Shown in pieces: positions 11,628 through 23,057 of a stretch of 64,000 bases of DNA. Source of the stretch: Eutypella sp. D-1 (lineage: Eukaryota; Ascomycota; Sordariomycetes; Xylariales; Diatrypaceae); the NCBI GenBank assembly GCA_023313575.1, contig JAJTTP010000014.1, positions 558,001 through 622,000 on the forward strand. The letters run 5' to 3'. Numbering within the stretch: position 1 is the stretch's first letter; each line of letters begins with the position of its first letter. Under the pieces are notes generated by a model that saw only the letters and a program-made list of their open reading frames with translations, was not told where the DNA came from and made no database searches. A program made the translations under genes and the position numbers.

Positions 11628-14600
11628 ATGGCCGAAGCCGTTGGTCTGGCCGTCGGCCTTGTGTCTCTCGGCATACAGGTCTGTGCCGGCATCTCAACAT
11701 ATCTTGACGCTATCAAGGCTCGTGCAGAAGACACTGCCTCCGTGAAACGACAAGTACAGCATTTCGAGCTTGTGTTGCAAAACGCAAAGGAAGCTCTGGT
11801 CAACGTCAATTCGACCCACGGGATCCTTACTACTGTCGCCGCGGGTTGTCTTACCTCATGTGAGGTTGAGCTGAAGTCTTTAAAAGATTTCGTAGAAGAG
11901 CTTATCGATGATGGCCCTTCACAACCCAACTTCAGGGATAGGGTCAGAGAACAAACTAGGAAGTTGACCTATCCCTTCAACCGCACCAAGCTCTCTCACC
12001 TCGAGACCAAAGTCAGCCTCGTCAATGGGACATTCCAGGCAGCACTTCAAAGTCTCAGCCTGTAAGATGCACTGTTCGGGGTATCGTAGAGAGAGGCTCT
12101 CATAATGACCATCATGTAGGAATGTCTCGTCCTCAACCAGTCGCAGCCTTGTTTCTATCGATACTCATTCGCAAGCGATTTCTTCTGGTCTGAGTGTTGT
12201 CAGATCCGAGGTAGCGAGCGCCAACGGAAATCTACTGACTATACAGCGTTCCGTCGACTCTCTGCCGGCGGCAATCGCTTCGAGGGTGGATAATATATCC
12301 ATCCAGTCCCATAATGACACCCAAGTCCTAAGAGGAGGCATAGAACAGCTTCAGGAATCCTTCCAGTCATCATCTGAATCTGTATTGCTCCAGCAAGCGG
12401 AACAATCCCGTCAACTTGCTGATATAACACGGCTATTGAGAGAGCTTGGAGCTGGTCAAATACCAAGGAGACATGATAAAAAGGACAGGGTAAGCATTGA
12501 TAAGCCGCCCAATGAAGTCCAATCTAACTTGCTACAGAGCACAGAGATATATGTTCACCACCTCGTAGCAAAGCCCAGCGGTCTCAGACAACTATGCGAC
12601 AGTGTGTCAACCCTTCCCGGGCAGCCGGGGACTCTTACGGGGAGGTTACCAACAACCTCTATGTCTCAGCCTACTGTCTATCCGCCTACAACGCGTAGGA
12701 TTGGCTGCATATGCCGCCGTCGGAAACGATATCGGCGTCAGCAATTACGCCTAGGATCCATCGAGATATACAGTGAGACCGCACTCACCGAGGAACACAT
12801 CCCTGGCTGCAAGTTCTCACAGATTGTGCCGAATGATAAACGTCAAGCTTTCGGCCTCAAATATACTGGGCTAGCCAGTGTACTTCAAAGATCAGTTGAC
12901 ATGGCTTTCTCCATGAGCACTGGTGCTGGAGGCTTTGGTATCGGCCCAAACTTATCGTATTATGCTACTGTGGACAGAGAGACTGCACCTGTCTTTATGC
13001 TCCTGAATGCTCTGAAAGACTCAGTAAGGTTTATGCGGCGGGCCAAGAGTTTCACCTCTACTTCTTGGATTGAATTCGCAGAAAAGGTCTTGGGAAAAGT
13101 TCAAAGATTATTCCACGAGAGGAAGGCATCTCCTACCGATGTGACGCAATACAATGAATCTATACTACACATTATTGATGAAATAGTATGGCTTCATTTC
13201 ATATGTTTCCAATTTACTCTTTCTCAATTATGACCCACGGATTGCATCCAGTACCTAACGGTTTCCAGATAGCATTAGTCGATGACGATGCGCTCTCTAA
13301 GGCAGCAGATCTATTTCGAACTTTATCTAGCTATAATGTTCCATTAACGTATGAGATTACAGATGGAAGGTAAGTGATTCGAACATTAAACTTCAGAGTT
13401 CTCGAGGCTTATATAAACACAGGTCGCCATATGTTTCTATTCTGAACATATTTATTGGTTGCGAATATGAAGTGCTCGAGGGACTTATTCCACCTGATCA
13501 CCCTATCTTTAATAATACACATACCCCAAACTTCATATACCCAGGCTACGCATACGTTATGGGTGTTATGTGGATGCCTTACCCGCAAATTGCTGAAGGT
13601 ATGCCCAGCTATGTTATTTTGCATTGGAAACCTTTCATGCGTGGCTTGAACTGATTTTCAACTAGCACTTGATTGCGGACCCTTGACTCTTGCCGTCATA
13701 GCAAATGATGTGGCCCAAGTCAAGCATATTCTAGAACACCATCCAACTATGATACAAGATGAGAGGAACATCCTTCATCAAACCCCTCTTCACGTCGCGG
13801 TTGAAACCCCAGAATGTCTTCAGTTACTCCTACAATATACAGACGATAGCTTGCTCAACGCCACTGATCTAGAGGGTCATTCTCCAGTACAGCTTGCCGT
13901 TTTGCACAGTCAACAGATTTGCTACGCTCACGATTGCACCAAGTTTTGCGACTGCGAATGTCCCTGTGCAATATCTGTAAAATTGTTATTGGATGCTGAT
14001 TGCGCTGTTGAATTACGCAAACCCTTAGACATCTGGGGATCATTCAGGGCTATGATGGAATATGTCATTGCTATGAAAGATAGACGGGAAAGATTGAGTA
14101 ATCTGGCTATGAAGCATCTTCTACTTCCAGATATTGAAGAGCTTAAACTTGAAGAAGAGATGCTCGATTCCCGCGCACCTGACGTCGTCAAACGGTTACG
14201 GGAATGCGCAATCCCGGTCCCTGCTGCTCTGTATCCAGGAGAATACACAAAAACAAACGGGAGTTCGATTTATCATCGGATCATTTATGTTACAGTGGCA
14301 AATATTTTCTTCGACCTGGGCTTCTCGGAGGTAGATACGCCTGACTGGTTTGGACTTCCACCGCTAACCAATGCGTTCTGTTTCGACTACGCACTATGGC
14401 TCGTGGACCATGGGGCTCAACTATTCCATGTGATCGAGTATACTACCAGGGCCTTTCCATGGAGAAATATCCTAGGGGCCACATCCGCACACTTCGTACT
14501 TTCTAACATCGGGCAGAAACTATCAACAAGATACCTAGATAGCAATGACCGCGAAGATAATCCGATTTTTATCGAGGAAAAGGACGATATTATTCGACTT

Positions 14601-15209
14601 ACAGTTCAAGTTATGCCTTTCCATATACTTGATAAATGTGTCTGCAAGTGCTGTTTGGGTGGCTGCAGTCCATTTCTCTGGATGTTGAAGTCGATGCAAC
14701 AGCGTTTACCTCAACGTCTTTTGTATACTCAATGCTTTGCCTGGTACTTGCATCACTTTGGCCTTCAAATGAGCTTGAAGAATCATATAGATGCGATACG
14801 CTGGGGGACATTTCAAGCTTTAGGTATTCAGCATACGTGCTGCAGTGGAGGTCTGCGATATGGTCGTGTCCCGGTATACGACACAGACGACATCCGAGAA
14901 ATAGAGGAGGAGCAGGCCGCCTTGTTGGACATCCTGGAGGACCTTGTGGAGGACTTCCAGGACAGAGTCACCCGTATTCTCGAGCAGGATGATACGGATG
15001 TAATCGGCTACATAAAGCAGTTCTGGACGGGTTATTGGCGTGATCGCATTGAAGAAGTTCTGAGTGAATTGGATGGCAATGATCTATCCGATGAGGAGAA
15101 AAGGGGGGCGGAAGGAATCGGTGTTAAGTGGAACGCACAAAGCATGAGTCCGGAGGAGGACAAGACTAATATTCAGTATTGGTTTCGTTATATAGAAGAG
15201 ATCGCTTAG
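11628..15209 (+). CDS. HeLo-like N-terminal domain protein with ankyrin repeats
   Basis: Five exons (11628-12061, 12120-13185, 13269-13369, 13423-13598, 13666-15209) join in frame to give 1,106 residues. The first ~145 residues (MAEAVGLAVGLVSLGIQVC, then a Tyr-Leu-Asp-Ala helix and heptad-like helices) resemble the fungal N-terminal domain of STAND proteins, HeLo-like. Members of that domain class act at membranes in incompatibility and cell-death signalling. A basic cluster near residue 340 (CICRRRKRYRRQQ) is followed by a conserved-looking block, IPGCKFSQIVPNDKR. About three ankyrin-type repeats lie at roughly 594-715 (GPLTLAVIANDVAQVKHIL, TPLHVAVETPECLQLLL, HSPVQLAVLHS). Cys-rich motifs interrupt the C-terminal half (DCTKFCDCECPC; CVCKCCLGGC). 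No Walker A motif was found, so no NACHT or NB-ARC NTPase is visible. Substrate and partners are unknown, and the role in self/non-self recognition is inference. Confidence 0.8.
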
Positions 15210-15687
15210 TGATCTCTTGCGTTACGACATGGGCATACGTCAGCTTTCTAGGAATCTGTTAGGTGGCGTTTTCGATGCTACTCTGCTCAATTTCTCAAGT
15301 AGACTGATTTACACATTCTCCAATGAAATCGTCTTCGGATCCCCCCCCATGTTATATATTAAAGACCACCCACCTTTTGCTTCATTATTATGCTACCTTT
15401 TTGTTCCAGAAATATACGTCCAAATATTTTCATTAAGAAGAAAAAAAAAGCTAAATCGATTAATAAACCTCCGTGGAACGAGGGCACAGCAAGGCAACGA
15501 ATATCACAATAACGAGATGGATAGATACGAATTGCCAAGACACAAGCAATGCATCACGAACAAAAGGGGCTTTTTCATTTTATCGCTGTTTCAACTATGG
15601 AAATGAATTGAGAGTACAAGCATACATACAACTAGGAAATTATTCATGCGTAGGGCTTCATTCAGACAAGGTCGGGTCTTGAAAGAT
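15210..15687. other. Convergent 3' intergenic region
   Basis: This lies between the ends of the HeLo/ankyrin gene (+) and the laccase (-). It is AT-rich with A runs near 15440 and no recognised exon, and presumably carries both polyadenylation regions. Confidence 0.6.
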
Positions 15688-17561
15688 CTAGACGCCAGAG
15701 TCTTCCTGTAAGATGCTGTTCGTAGACTGGAAGGTGGACCACGTTGAGCATGTGTCGTCCATGCTGGCCGAGTCACTTATGGCTGCGATCTCATCGTACC
15801 TCTCAATAAACTGCAGAGCGAATCCCTCGGATACATGCCAGCCGATGTCTATATGTAAAGGATTAGGTTAGCGGCTAAATCAGGCAGAGTGTAAGAGAGA
15901 TAGATAAAGGTGGAACTTACGGCAGTGCATCAGCCAGACGCCTGGGTTGTCTGTCTCCCAAGCCAAGACGAGGTAGCCAGAAGCAGGGAGCATCTATAGT
16001 AATTAGTTAGCAAAAAGCCAATCTGCATGGATGCCGGTTACGTACGGTAGTGTCTCTCCTAGGAGGGTTGTCGAGGTTCAAAGCGACACTGTCATCATAA
16101 GTACCAGTGCCCTGGGCGAGGACGAAAACATCGTGTCCGTGCAGGTGAATGGGGTGGTCGATGGCCAGCGTGGTATCGATAACGAGGTACACCCACTCGT
16201 TGGCAGTGGTGAGTTCAATAACGGCATCGTCATCCTCGAAGTCCGTCTGCTCGTTTATGACCATCTGCAGGGTCGGGTTGGCCCAGTCGACGAGCATGCT
16301 GGTGCTGTTGAGCGTCCACTTGAAGAGGTTGTCGACTATCGTGAACGACGCCTCTGTGTTGTCATCCCAGTCCGCGCTGCCGACGGTCTTGGAGAGGTAC
16401 GGCACCAGGTTCGTCTCGTCGACACACTCGTCAGTCTCGTACTCCCACTGGCTAGTGGTAGGTTCCGATGCCGTGTCCGCGTACGTCACGATCGCGCGCA
16501 CATCGTCTGCGTTTGTGATGGCGGAGCATGCCGACTGTGGGATCGCGCGCATCCAGAAGTTGTCTGCTACATCGGCTTGGTCGGCTGTCACGATGACGTC
16601 GTAGCGTTGACCTATTTATGTATTGTCAGCTGATGTTCCGAGAACTCATTGAGGATTGCTGCTCAAGCTTACCTATGCCGATGTTGAGGATCTCCGTGGT
16701 GTATGGTTGAATGGGTACCAAGTCAGAGGCGATAACTTGTAAGGTGTGGTTGTCAATGGAGAATTTGAAATGAGAGTCTATAGCTCCGTTGACGATTCTT
16801 AGACGGTACGAAGATCCAGAGGTCATGGATACCTCAAGTCTGGAGCCACCATCTTCCCACGTGTTGGTCCCGTTGATAAGAGCATTGTCCAATTCTGGTG
16901 GGCCAGTAGTTTGGGCCTGGGAATAGAGCTGATCAACGGTCCAGTGGTCCCAGTCGTTCAGGAATAGAATGCCAAGGTCTTCATCGTAGTTGGCTGTCGC
17001 CGGACCGTTGATGACAATGCCACCGAAGACACCTTGATAAGCTTGGAGAGCAAAGTGAGAGTGATACCAGGATGAGCCGTACTGAGTGGCCCTCCAAGTG
17101 TAAGTGATCTCTTCACCCGGAGCGGCCGGGCATTGCGTGATAGAGACAACTCCGTCGTTCTGGTTTGTGTAGTTCTGTCGGATGCCGTGGAAGTGAATGC
17201 TTGTACCATTGTTGGAGGTGGTCAGGGAGTTGATCACATGCACCTTGACAGTGTCACCCCAGTCGGCGAAGATGGTAGGGCCAGGTATAGAACCGTTCAC
17301 GGCCATGGCCGTACGGGATACTCCATCTGGAGCAACTGTGACATCTGTGAGTTCAAGCCAGTATTCCCTAGTGACCCCGGTGTCCGGGACAATGTTCATA
17401 TAATCAGTGTCGATAGAGTAGTCACACCACTCGCCTCTAGTGGTGGCGGTGTTTCCCGCACATGCTGCTCGTGGATAAAGGTTTGGTGTTAAATCAGGGA
17501 AGCTGAGGGCTTCGCTGAAGAAGGTAACGAGTGGGAGAAGGCGTAAAAGAGAGCGTGCCAT
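15688..17561 (-). CDS. Secreted laccase (multicopper oxidase)
   Basis: Laccases oxidise phenols and related substrates with four copper ions and reduce O2 to water. Four exons on the minus strand (17561-16673, 16611-16046, 15993-15921, 15848-15688) give 562 residues. Residues 1-20 form a signal peptide. The copper motifs are complete: HFHG (H123, H125), WYHSH (H167, H169), HPIHLHGH (449-456) and HCHIGWH (508-514), with Cys509 as the type 1 ligand. The position ten residues after Cys509 is Phe519; many ascomycete laccases have Leu there, while the Trametes versicolor enzyme has Phe. The protein ends DSGV, the asco-laccase C-terminal motif that plugs the trinuclear site. Several N-glycosylation sequons are present. 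A TATAAAG lies about 120 nt upstream of the start. Substrate (lignin, melanin or another phenol) cannot be told from sequence. Confidence 0.94.
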
Positions 17562-19627
17562 GGTGAAGTTTTAAAAGAGAGAAATATAAAGATCAGAGGG
17601 GCTTGGGAAGACTGGGTGAGACTTGACGACTCCGATACCTCATGGCGAGAGGATGTTAAACCGGTCTCTGGATAGTCTTTATATCTATATCCTCAGACCC
17701 TCACGATCAATGGCTGAGTGAATCTAGGCCACCATCATCAGGGGAGCCAGACGATACGATACGAGAACTACGATGTACGACCGGGGTCATCGGCGTGCAG
17801 GATCAACGGCCACCCGGAGAGCATATCACACTACTCTCCAATACTACGTCGTGGCAATAGCATAATCTTCTTGTAATGCAACGAATATATCTCACAACCC
17901 CCTGTATCTGCAGCACAAGTTATTAATAGACACGGATATAGAGGATGTTATGTTACCCCTTCCCCTTCCCCTTACGCCGAGTCACTCAAACGTAGAGTGA
18001 TAACTTACAACAGTATATCATGTCGGCCGATAACAACATTACCTAATAGTATTGTTGGCGCGAAGCTATCTATATGATTCTATATCCAACTTAGGAAATA
18101 GTTGTGGCTCAGGCTATTTAGTGTAGTAAGGGTTTTTTAGACTTCCCCTGAGCTGCCCCGAGTCCTGACACTTGGACGCTAGGATACAGTAAAGGTCCAT
18201 GCGCAAAATAGTCTTTTGAGGCTCTGTAGACCCGTTCCTTGACAGGTATTGTATCCGCACAGACATGTAAGCTAAGGAGCTAAACAAGGAGATGGCCGAG
18301 ATAAACCATGATAGCCGATAGGTAAGGATCCAATAAGTGTGGGTGACTATTGAAACCGGTCTACGCGGCTCGCGAATCTAAAAACCTGTAGTCCTGGCTA
18401 GACGTATACGTCGGCGCCATCCGGTTACTCCCGCCCACACCGGCTCCGGCAGGGCAGAAATCAAGCCCGTGGGGGGGAGGCTAGCAATAATTGAGGATTA
18501 TGCCTGCTCTGGGAAGTGGGTGAAACGTAGCCTCTTACGCACATTTCCAATCAAAAGGGGGCCGCATTATTTGCAGCGCGCATGGACTGAATATTCACGG
18601 GAATGATGCCTCTTTCGATTATCATTGTGCCGTGTTCTAGATCCCAGGTTGTTCGGGTGCTCGCAGGGCTGGCTGACGATGAACTGCATGCCGGAAATCG
18701 CACATCGCGAAGGTCCCGTTCGGATCGTCGCAGGGATATAAAGCGCCGATGATAGCTTCAGCCCGAGAGTGCGTTACGTATACGCTGGCGGCGATACAGG
18801 CTTGCGCCGCCTCGTGCTGTCACCTCCTCCCTCGCCGTAGTTTTCGTCCGTCACTTGCATATGACCCTGGTTAGTGCATCTGTGGTGTTCTGACGCGTCA
18901 CGATTTATCAAAGCGTGAACTGAAGAGGAGGGCTGAACTAGCATCTCCATCTGAACTTATTTTTATATTATGGGTCGAGCATACGTAAGAAATAATTGGG
19001 GCTGACCCCGGCTTCGGCGCCGAATATAGGAAAGCACCGACGCCACGGCAATGCGGCTGATCCGGGGAAACATGCTGTTTTAGCCAAGATCTGTCTACAC
19101 TATAATCGGAAAAAAACGTTTATCGATTTCGTTTCCCATCGCGCATACGAATGCATGTGCCACATGGGCAGACGTTGCATTAGGCCCTCCGGTGAACGAG
19201 AGGGGGAAGGCAGATTCCCCTGAGCGACGCGCGGTCCTGGACTCCTGGGGGTAGGCATAATAGATATCCTATAATAGGTATATGCCCTCTTATTCCGGAC
19301 GCCTCCCCACATCCCGATCAAAGGGGGTGGGCGGGGCCTCCCGGGGAGGGCTATATTGGATGGAGCTGACGTTATGCCATGACAGTCACGGCACTGCCGT
19401 GTTGTAAACAGGAAATACGATGCTGAAGAAGAGTCTTGTCATGCGTTCGGCCTACGTAGGCGTCGCCTACATGCCTACCAGCAGAGTTACATATTAGCGA
19501 GGCCTACCCCCACGAATCCAACTTCTCCTCAGGCCAGGCCCTTCAGTCTTCTTCTTCTTATCTTCTTCTTCTAGAACACACTCACTTTCAACACTCAAAG
19601 GAAGATTCCTACGTTCTTTACTTCAAA
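17562..19627. other. Divergent promoter region between laccase and small secreted protein
   Basis: No coding exon was recognised in 2.07 kb. It should hold both promoters. Visible elements are TATAAAG (minus strand) at 17677-17683, a perfect palindrome TGACGCGTCA at 18891-18900, and a CT-rich leader with CTT repeats near 19549-19572 just before the + strand gene. Confidence 0.6.
17677..17683 (-). promoter_or_regulatory. TATA-like box of the laccase gene
   Basis: On the minus strand the sequence reads TATAAAG, about 116-122 nt upstream of the laccase start codon, a usual distance for a fungal TATA box with a short leader. This is inferred from position and motif only. Confidence 0.45.
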
Positions 19628-20343
19628 ATGGTCGGCTTCTCTTCTACTCTCGCGCTCCTTTACGCGCCTCTTGCACTCGCTGCCGTCCCTGCTCCTCTAG
19701 TTACGAGGGCCACCCTGCCTGAAACCTTTAACCTGTACGCCTATGGCGAAGGTATCGGCGGCGTCCCGATGTTCTATCAGAACGGTCAGTCATGGGTTCA
19801 TGAGCGATCACTTGTAGATCTGAACGTTGAAGTATTGACTCTGTTTTACAGGCCTTGCCTACTTAGGCGACCCTCGCAACCTCAATAGCACGGTATCCGA
19901 CTTTGTGCTTTGTATGTCACTCTGGAGTTGATGATCAACGAGTGTTTTTCTTGAAGGCCATATTGCTAACTGAAAAAAATCTAGTCAAATCCGAGGATGG
20001 TACCTTGGTGGGAAACCAGAACGTCACTTCTGACAACCCGTCCTTTTCCGATGTGACCTTCTACGTGCCGAGCTCAACATCCTCATCGCACGAAATCGGG
20101 TTCATTGCCAACTCCACGGCAGGCTCGGATGTGTCTACTTCGGGATTCACGTTCTACGGGGGCGTTTGCTTGCACGTGGAGGATGACACCTTGTCAACTG
20201 AGTGGTTTGCCTCGCCTACGGAAACCGATGGGGTCTGGGCGCTCAGGTGGAACGAAACTGGCGATGGGATCGTCTCTGTTTCTTTGAAGACCAAGGCACC
20301 CACCACCCAGCCCCTAGTGCCACTTGAAGAGCGCAGAATCTAG
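19628..20343 (+). CDS. Small secreted glycoprotein, function unknown
   Basis: Three exons (19628-19784, 19852-19911, 19985-20343) join in frame to 191 residues. The N-terminus (VGFSSTLALLYAPLALAA) is a clear signal peptide. A short pro-like segment ending in VTRA follows, then the domain beginning ETFNLYAYGEGIGGVPMFYQNG and LAYLGDPRN. Four N-glycosylation sequons are visible (NST, NVT, NST, NET). Cysteines are few, so this is not a classic Cys-rich effector. There is no C-terminal hydrophobic tail for a GPI anchor. I recall similar uncharacterised secreted proteins in Pezizomycotina, sharing the NLYAYGEGIGG start and the TFYGG/WNET features, but know of no function. A CT-rich leader directly precedes the ATG. 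The protein is probably a cell-surface or extracellular component. Confidence 0.75.
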
Positions 20344-20659
20344 AGGTTGGAGACAGCTGAGGGTGGACAAGGTGGAACAGACGTTTTGTGACTAAATCGG
20401 CAAAGGAGAGGACGATGCTGTGTCAAAAGCAAGGAAACTAGCTCTGTAGTATCTGCTGTAGTCTCAAGTTGGAATAGTGTCATTTCTTTTTTTTGCCATT
20501 TACTTATATGCCTATCAAATATCACATACGTAAAATAAAGAAGCATCAGTCGATAAGTAGATATATTTGCATATTTCGTATATTGGGTTCAAGCTTTATC
20601 CCGGCCCGTCTTTCTCTCGGGAAATTCCGGTCCCACTTATATACCCCTGGCTTTATGGA

Positions 20660-20738
20660 GGTACGAAGTACCAGAGTGAAACTGAGCCCTGGAGGGCTCT
20701 TATATCCTTGGCTATAGCGGTTGCGCCGTAGCGGCGCA
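20660..20738. repeat. Cluster of three short perfect hairpins
   Basis: Three perfect inverted repeats follow one another: GGTAC-GAA-GTACC at 20660-20672, GAGCCCT-GG-AGGGCTC at 20684-20699 and TGCGCCG-TAG-CGGCGCA at 20722-20738. No open frame spans them. The cluster could be the remnant of a foldback element or a structured RNA. Confidence 0.6.
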
Positions 20739-21427
20739 GCCCCTATGACACTGCCGACCAGCATTAAATCAAGATTTAAAGATAAAGGGCGAAGGCGGCC
20801 CGATAGTGTCCCTTATTATATAAGTTATTATATAAGGCATCCAGCAAGATCTTCTATCATGTAACCAAGCCCTACCCCTTTTCCCGGAGCCTTGTTTCGG
20901 TGGAGATACCTAGGTATAGTTGAAAACAATTATAGCCCTAAAATGGCGGTGCTTCTTTAATTGTGCCATAACAACGGAGTATATCACAACGAATTAACCC
21001 AGCAATCGGCCGAGCCGAGAGCCGCATGGAAGATATCTACAGCTAGGTGCCACTCTTTTTTGTTCCCAAAAGTGTTAAGCGTTAGCGAGGTTTATCCGAT
21101 AGAAATCGAGAAGAACTCCACTGCAGTACAAAATGATTCTAGCCAGCCTAACTACTCCTCGGATCAGAAGTTAGGACCCTAGTATTCGGCTCAAGCACCT
21201 AAGATCCTTAGATGCCCAGTTCCTTACAGTTGTTGATCAAGTACTTGCAGTCTTCTAGGTTTCTACCGGATATAGGTAGGTAATTGAAAAAAAAATTATT
21301 TTGATATAACAACTTTTTATTCCACTCCTGTACTTCGTACCTTGATACAGCAAGGGCACATAGTTTGAAGACATACTCTTATTTGTAACCAGTCGAACCC
21401 AAATTCGCTTACCGGGCAGACAGAGTT

Positions 21428-21505
21428 GGCAGACGGGGGAAGAAACCGGACGGGATATTGGGCGAAGCTCTTTAAGACCCGTCCGGGTTCCTTCCCCCTT
21501 CTGCC
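21428..21505. repeat. 28-bp imperfect inverted repeat with 23-nt loop
   Basis: The left arm at 21428-21454 and the right arm at 21478-21505 match as reverse complements at about 25 of 28 positions, with one 1-nt gap. The arms are purine-rich and pyrimidine-rich respectively. GACA repeats follow the right arm to about 21531. It is a possible miniature foldback element; no target-site duplication was identified. Confidence 0.6.
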
Positions 21506-23057
21506 AGACAGACAGACAGACAGATAGACAGCAGGTAATTAAAACCCAAACCCTCGGGACGGATGCACCTATGTAAGGGGGGCCGAACACAGCCGTAGTT
21601 AACGTACCTGCATTGCATGACTGCATATGCAGCAGCCCCTGACATACACATGCATACACATACACATCCACACACACACACCTACATGCACATAGCACAA
21701 AAAAAAGCATCTCCTCACAAAAATCTCCCAGCACCGATAGGAAATCCACAAAGCCTCAGGTACAATAGAGAAACAGACTTGGCTTCACTGATAGAGCAAA
21801 GTGGTGGTGGATGCACTGTTTTTCTGTCTTTGCAGATGATAGCAATTGGTAACTAAGACTTGGCGTACCCCGAACGAGGCCTCGTGGATTCCTACATTAT
21901 CGGATATTATATATAAGCCACCGACCGGTACGCTGGCTAGCCAGCCAGCCAGCCTCGCCAGCTTAACTCACCGAGAGAGAGGAGAAGCAGAAATCCCATG
22001 TCTGTGGTCCCGTTATGTATCCCATCCCTAGATACGAATTCCCCACGGTCGGTTACCGGTTACCGGTTTACGTACGGATTTGGGGGGCGGGAGGGGGGGA
22101 TACAGTTAATATGAACCGGTAGATCTTCTTCGTAACATTATCCACCCCCCCATCCCTTCCCACGTATCAATCACGTATGTAATGTAGGCGGAGCAGAGAG
22201 CAGAGCATGCACAGAGGAGGAAACGGAGTTAGGGCAGCAGAGAGAAAGACAGATTAATTAAGGAAGTAAGTAGGGAGCAGACTGGACTGGACTGGACTAG
22301 GGGATTTTTTTCCTTTCTTTCCTTCCTTATATCCCAATTAGAAACCTGGGCACGTTGCTCCCGTTTCCGTTCCCCTTCCCTTCCCTTCCCTTTCCTTTCC
22401 TTTCCGCTTTCCTTGCCTTGCCTTGCTTTGCCTCGACTCTCCCCCTTCTTTCCCTGCTCGATCTAACTCAACTTACTCACTCACCAACCGCTTCCCCAGC
22501 ATCTCTCTCTCTCTCTACTTCACACACAATACATTCTCTCTCTCTGTGTGTACGTGCGTGCGCATGTGTCTGTATGTCTTCCACGCGAGATTCATTCATT
22601 CTCTTACTCTTACTCTTAGTCTTCCAATCATGTGCCCGCTTTACCAGACGTCGAACACGGAACGCGAGCGCGGAAAAAAAAAGAAACCGGAAACCGCATT
22701 AAACCTAGGTTTCTTTCTTTTTTTCTTTTCAAGAAAAGAACCCCTGAAAAAAAGATATTCACACGCCGGACTGACTAAAACTAGATGGGTATGGAATCAA
22801 TCAACAAGAGAGGAAAATAGAAAACGGAAAAAACAAACGCAACAAGAGTAGGAACGCCGCAAGGAAGCCTGCTGGTGGTACTACACGGGGTTCACGTATA
22901 CATGGGGTCAGGGAAGAGGCAAAAGCCGTAACGCAGAAAATCCTGCTCGAAGCCGTTCGTCGATCTCTCCCGCATCACATCACGCCACGTCACACCACAC
23001 CCCCCGACCTCCTCCAAAGAGAGAACAAAAACAGCGATTTTGCTCATCTCAGGTCAT

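Larger units (their letters stand above)
20344..23057. other. Intergenic region with inverted repeats
   Basis: No coding exon was recognised in 2.7 kb between the small secreted gene and the acyl-CoA synthetase 3' end. It contains three adjacent perfect hairpins at 20660-20738, the 12-nt palindrome ATACCTAGGTAT at 20906-20917, TACTTCGTA at 21331-21339, a 28-bp imperfect inverted repeat at 21428-21505 followed by GACA repeats, and CT-rich simple sequence near 22360-22540. Confidence 0.6.

Noticed and set aside
16031..16633. 200-codon + strand open frame in the laccase gene
   Set aside because: It is opposite exon 2 of the laccase, which carries the copper motifs, and it crosses the mapped laccase introns.
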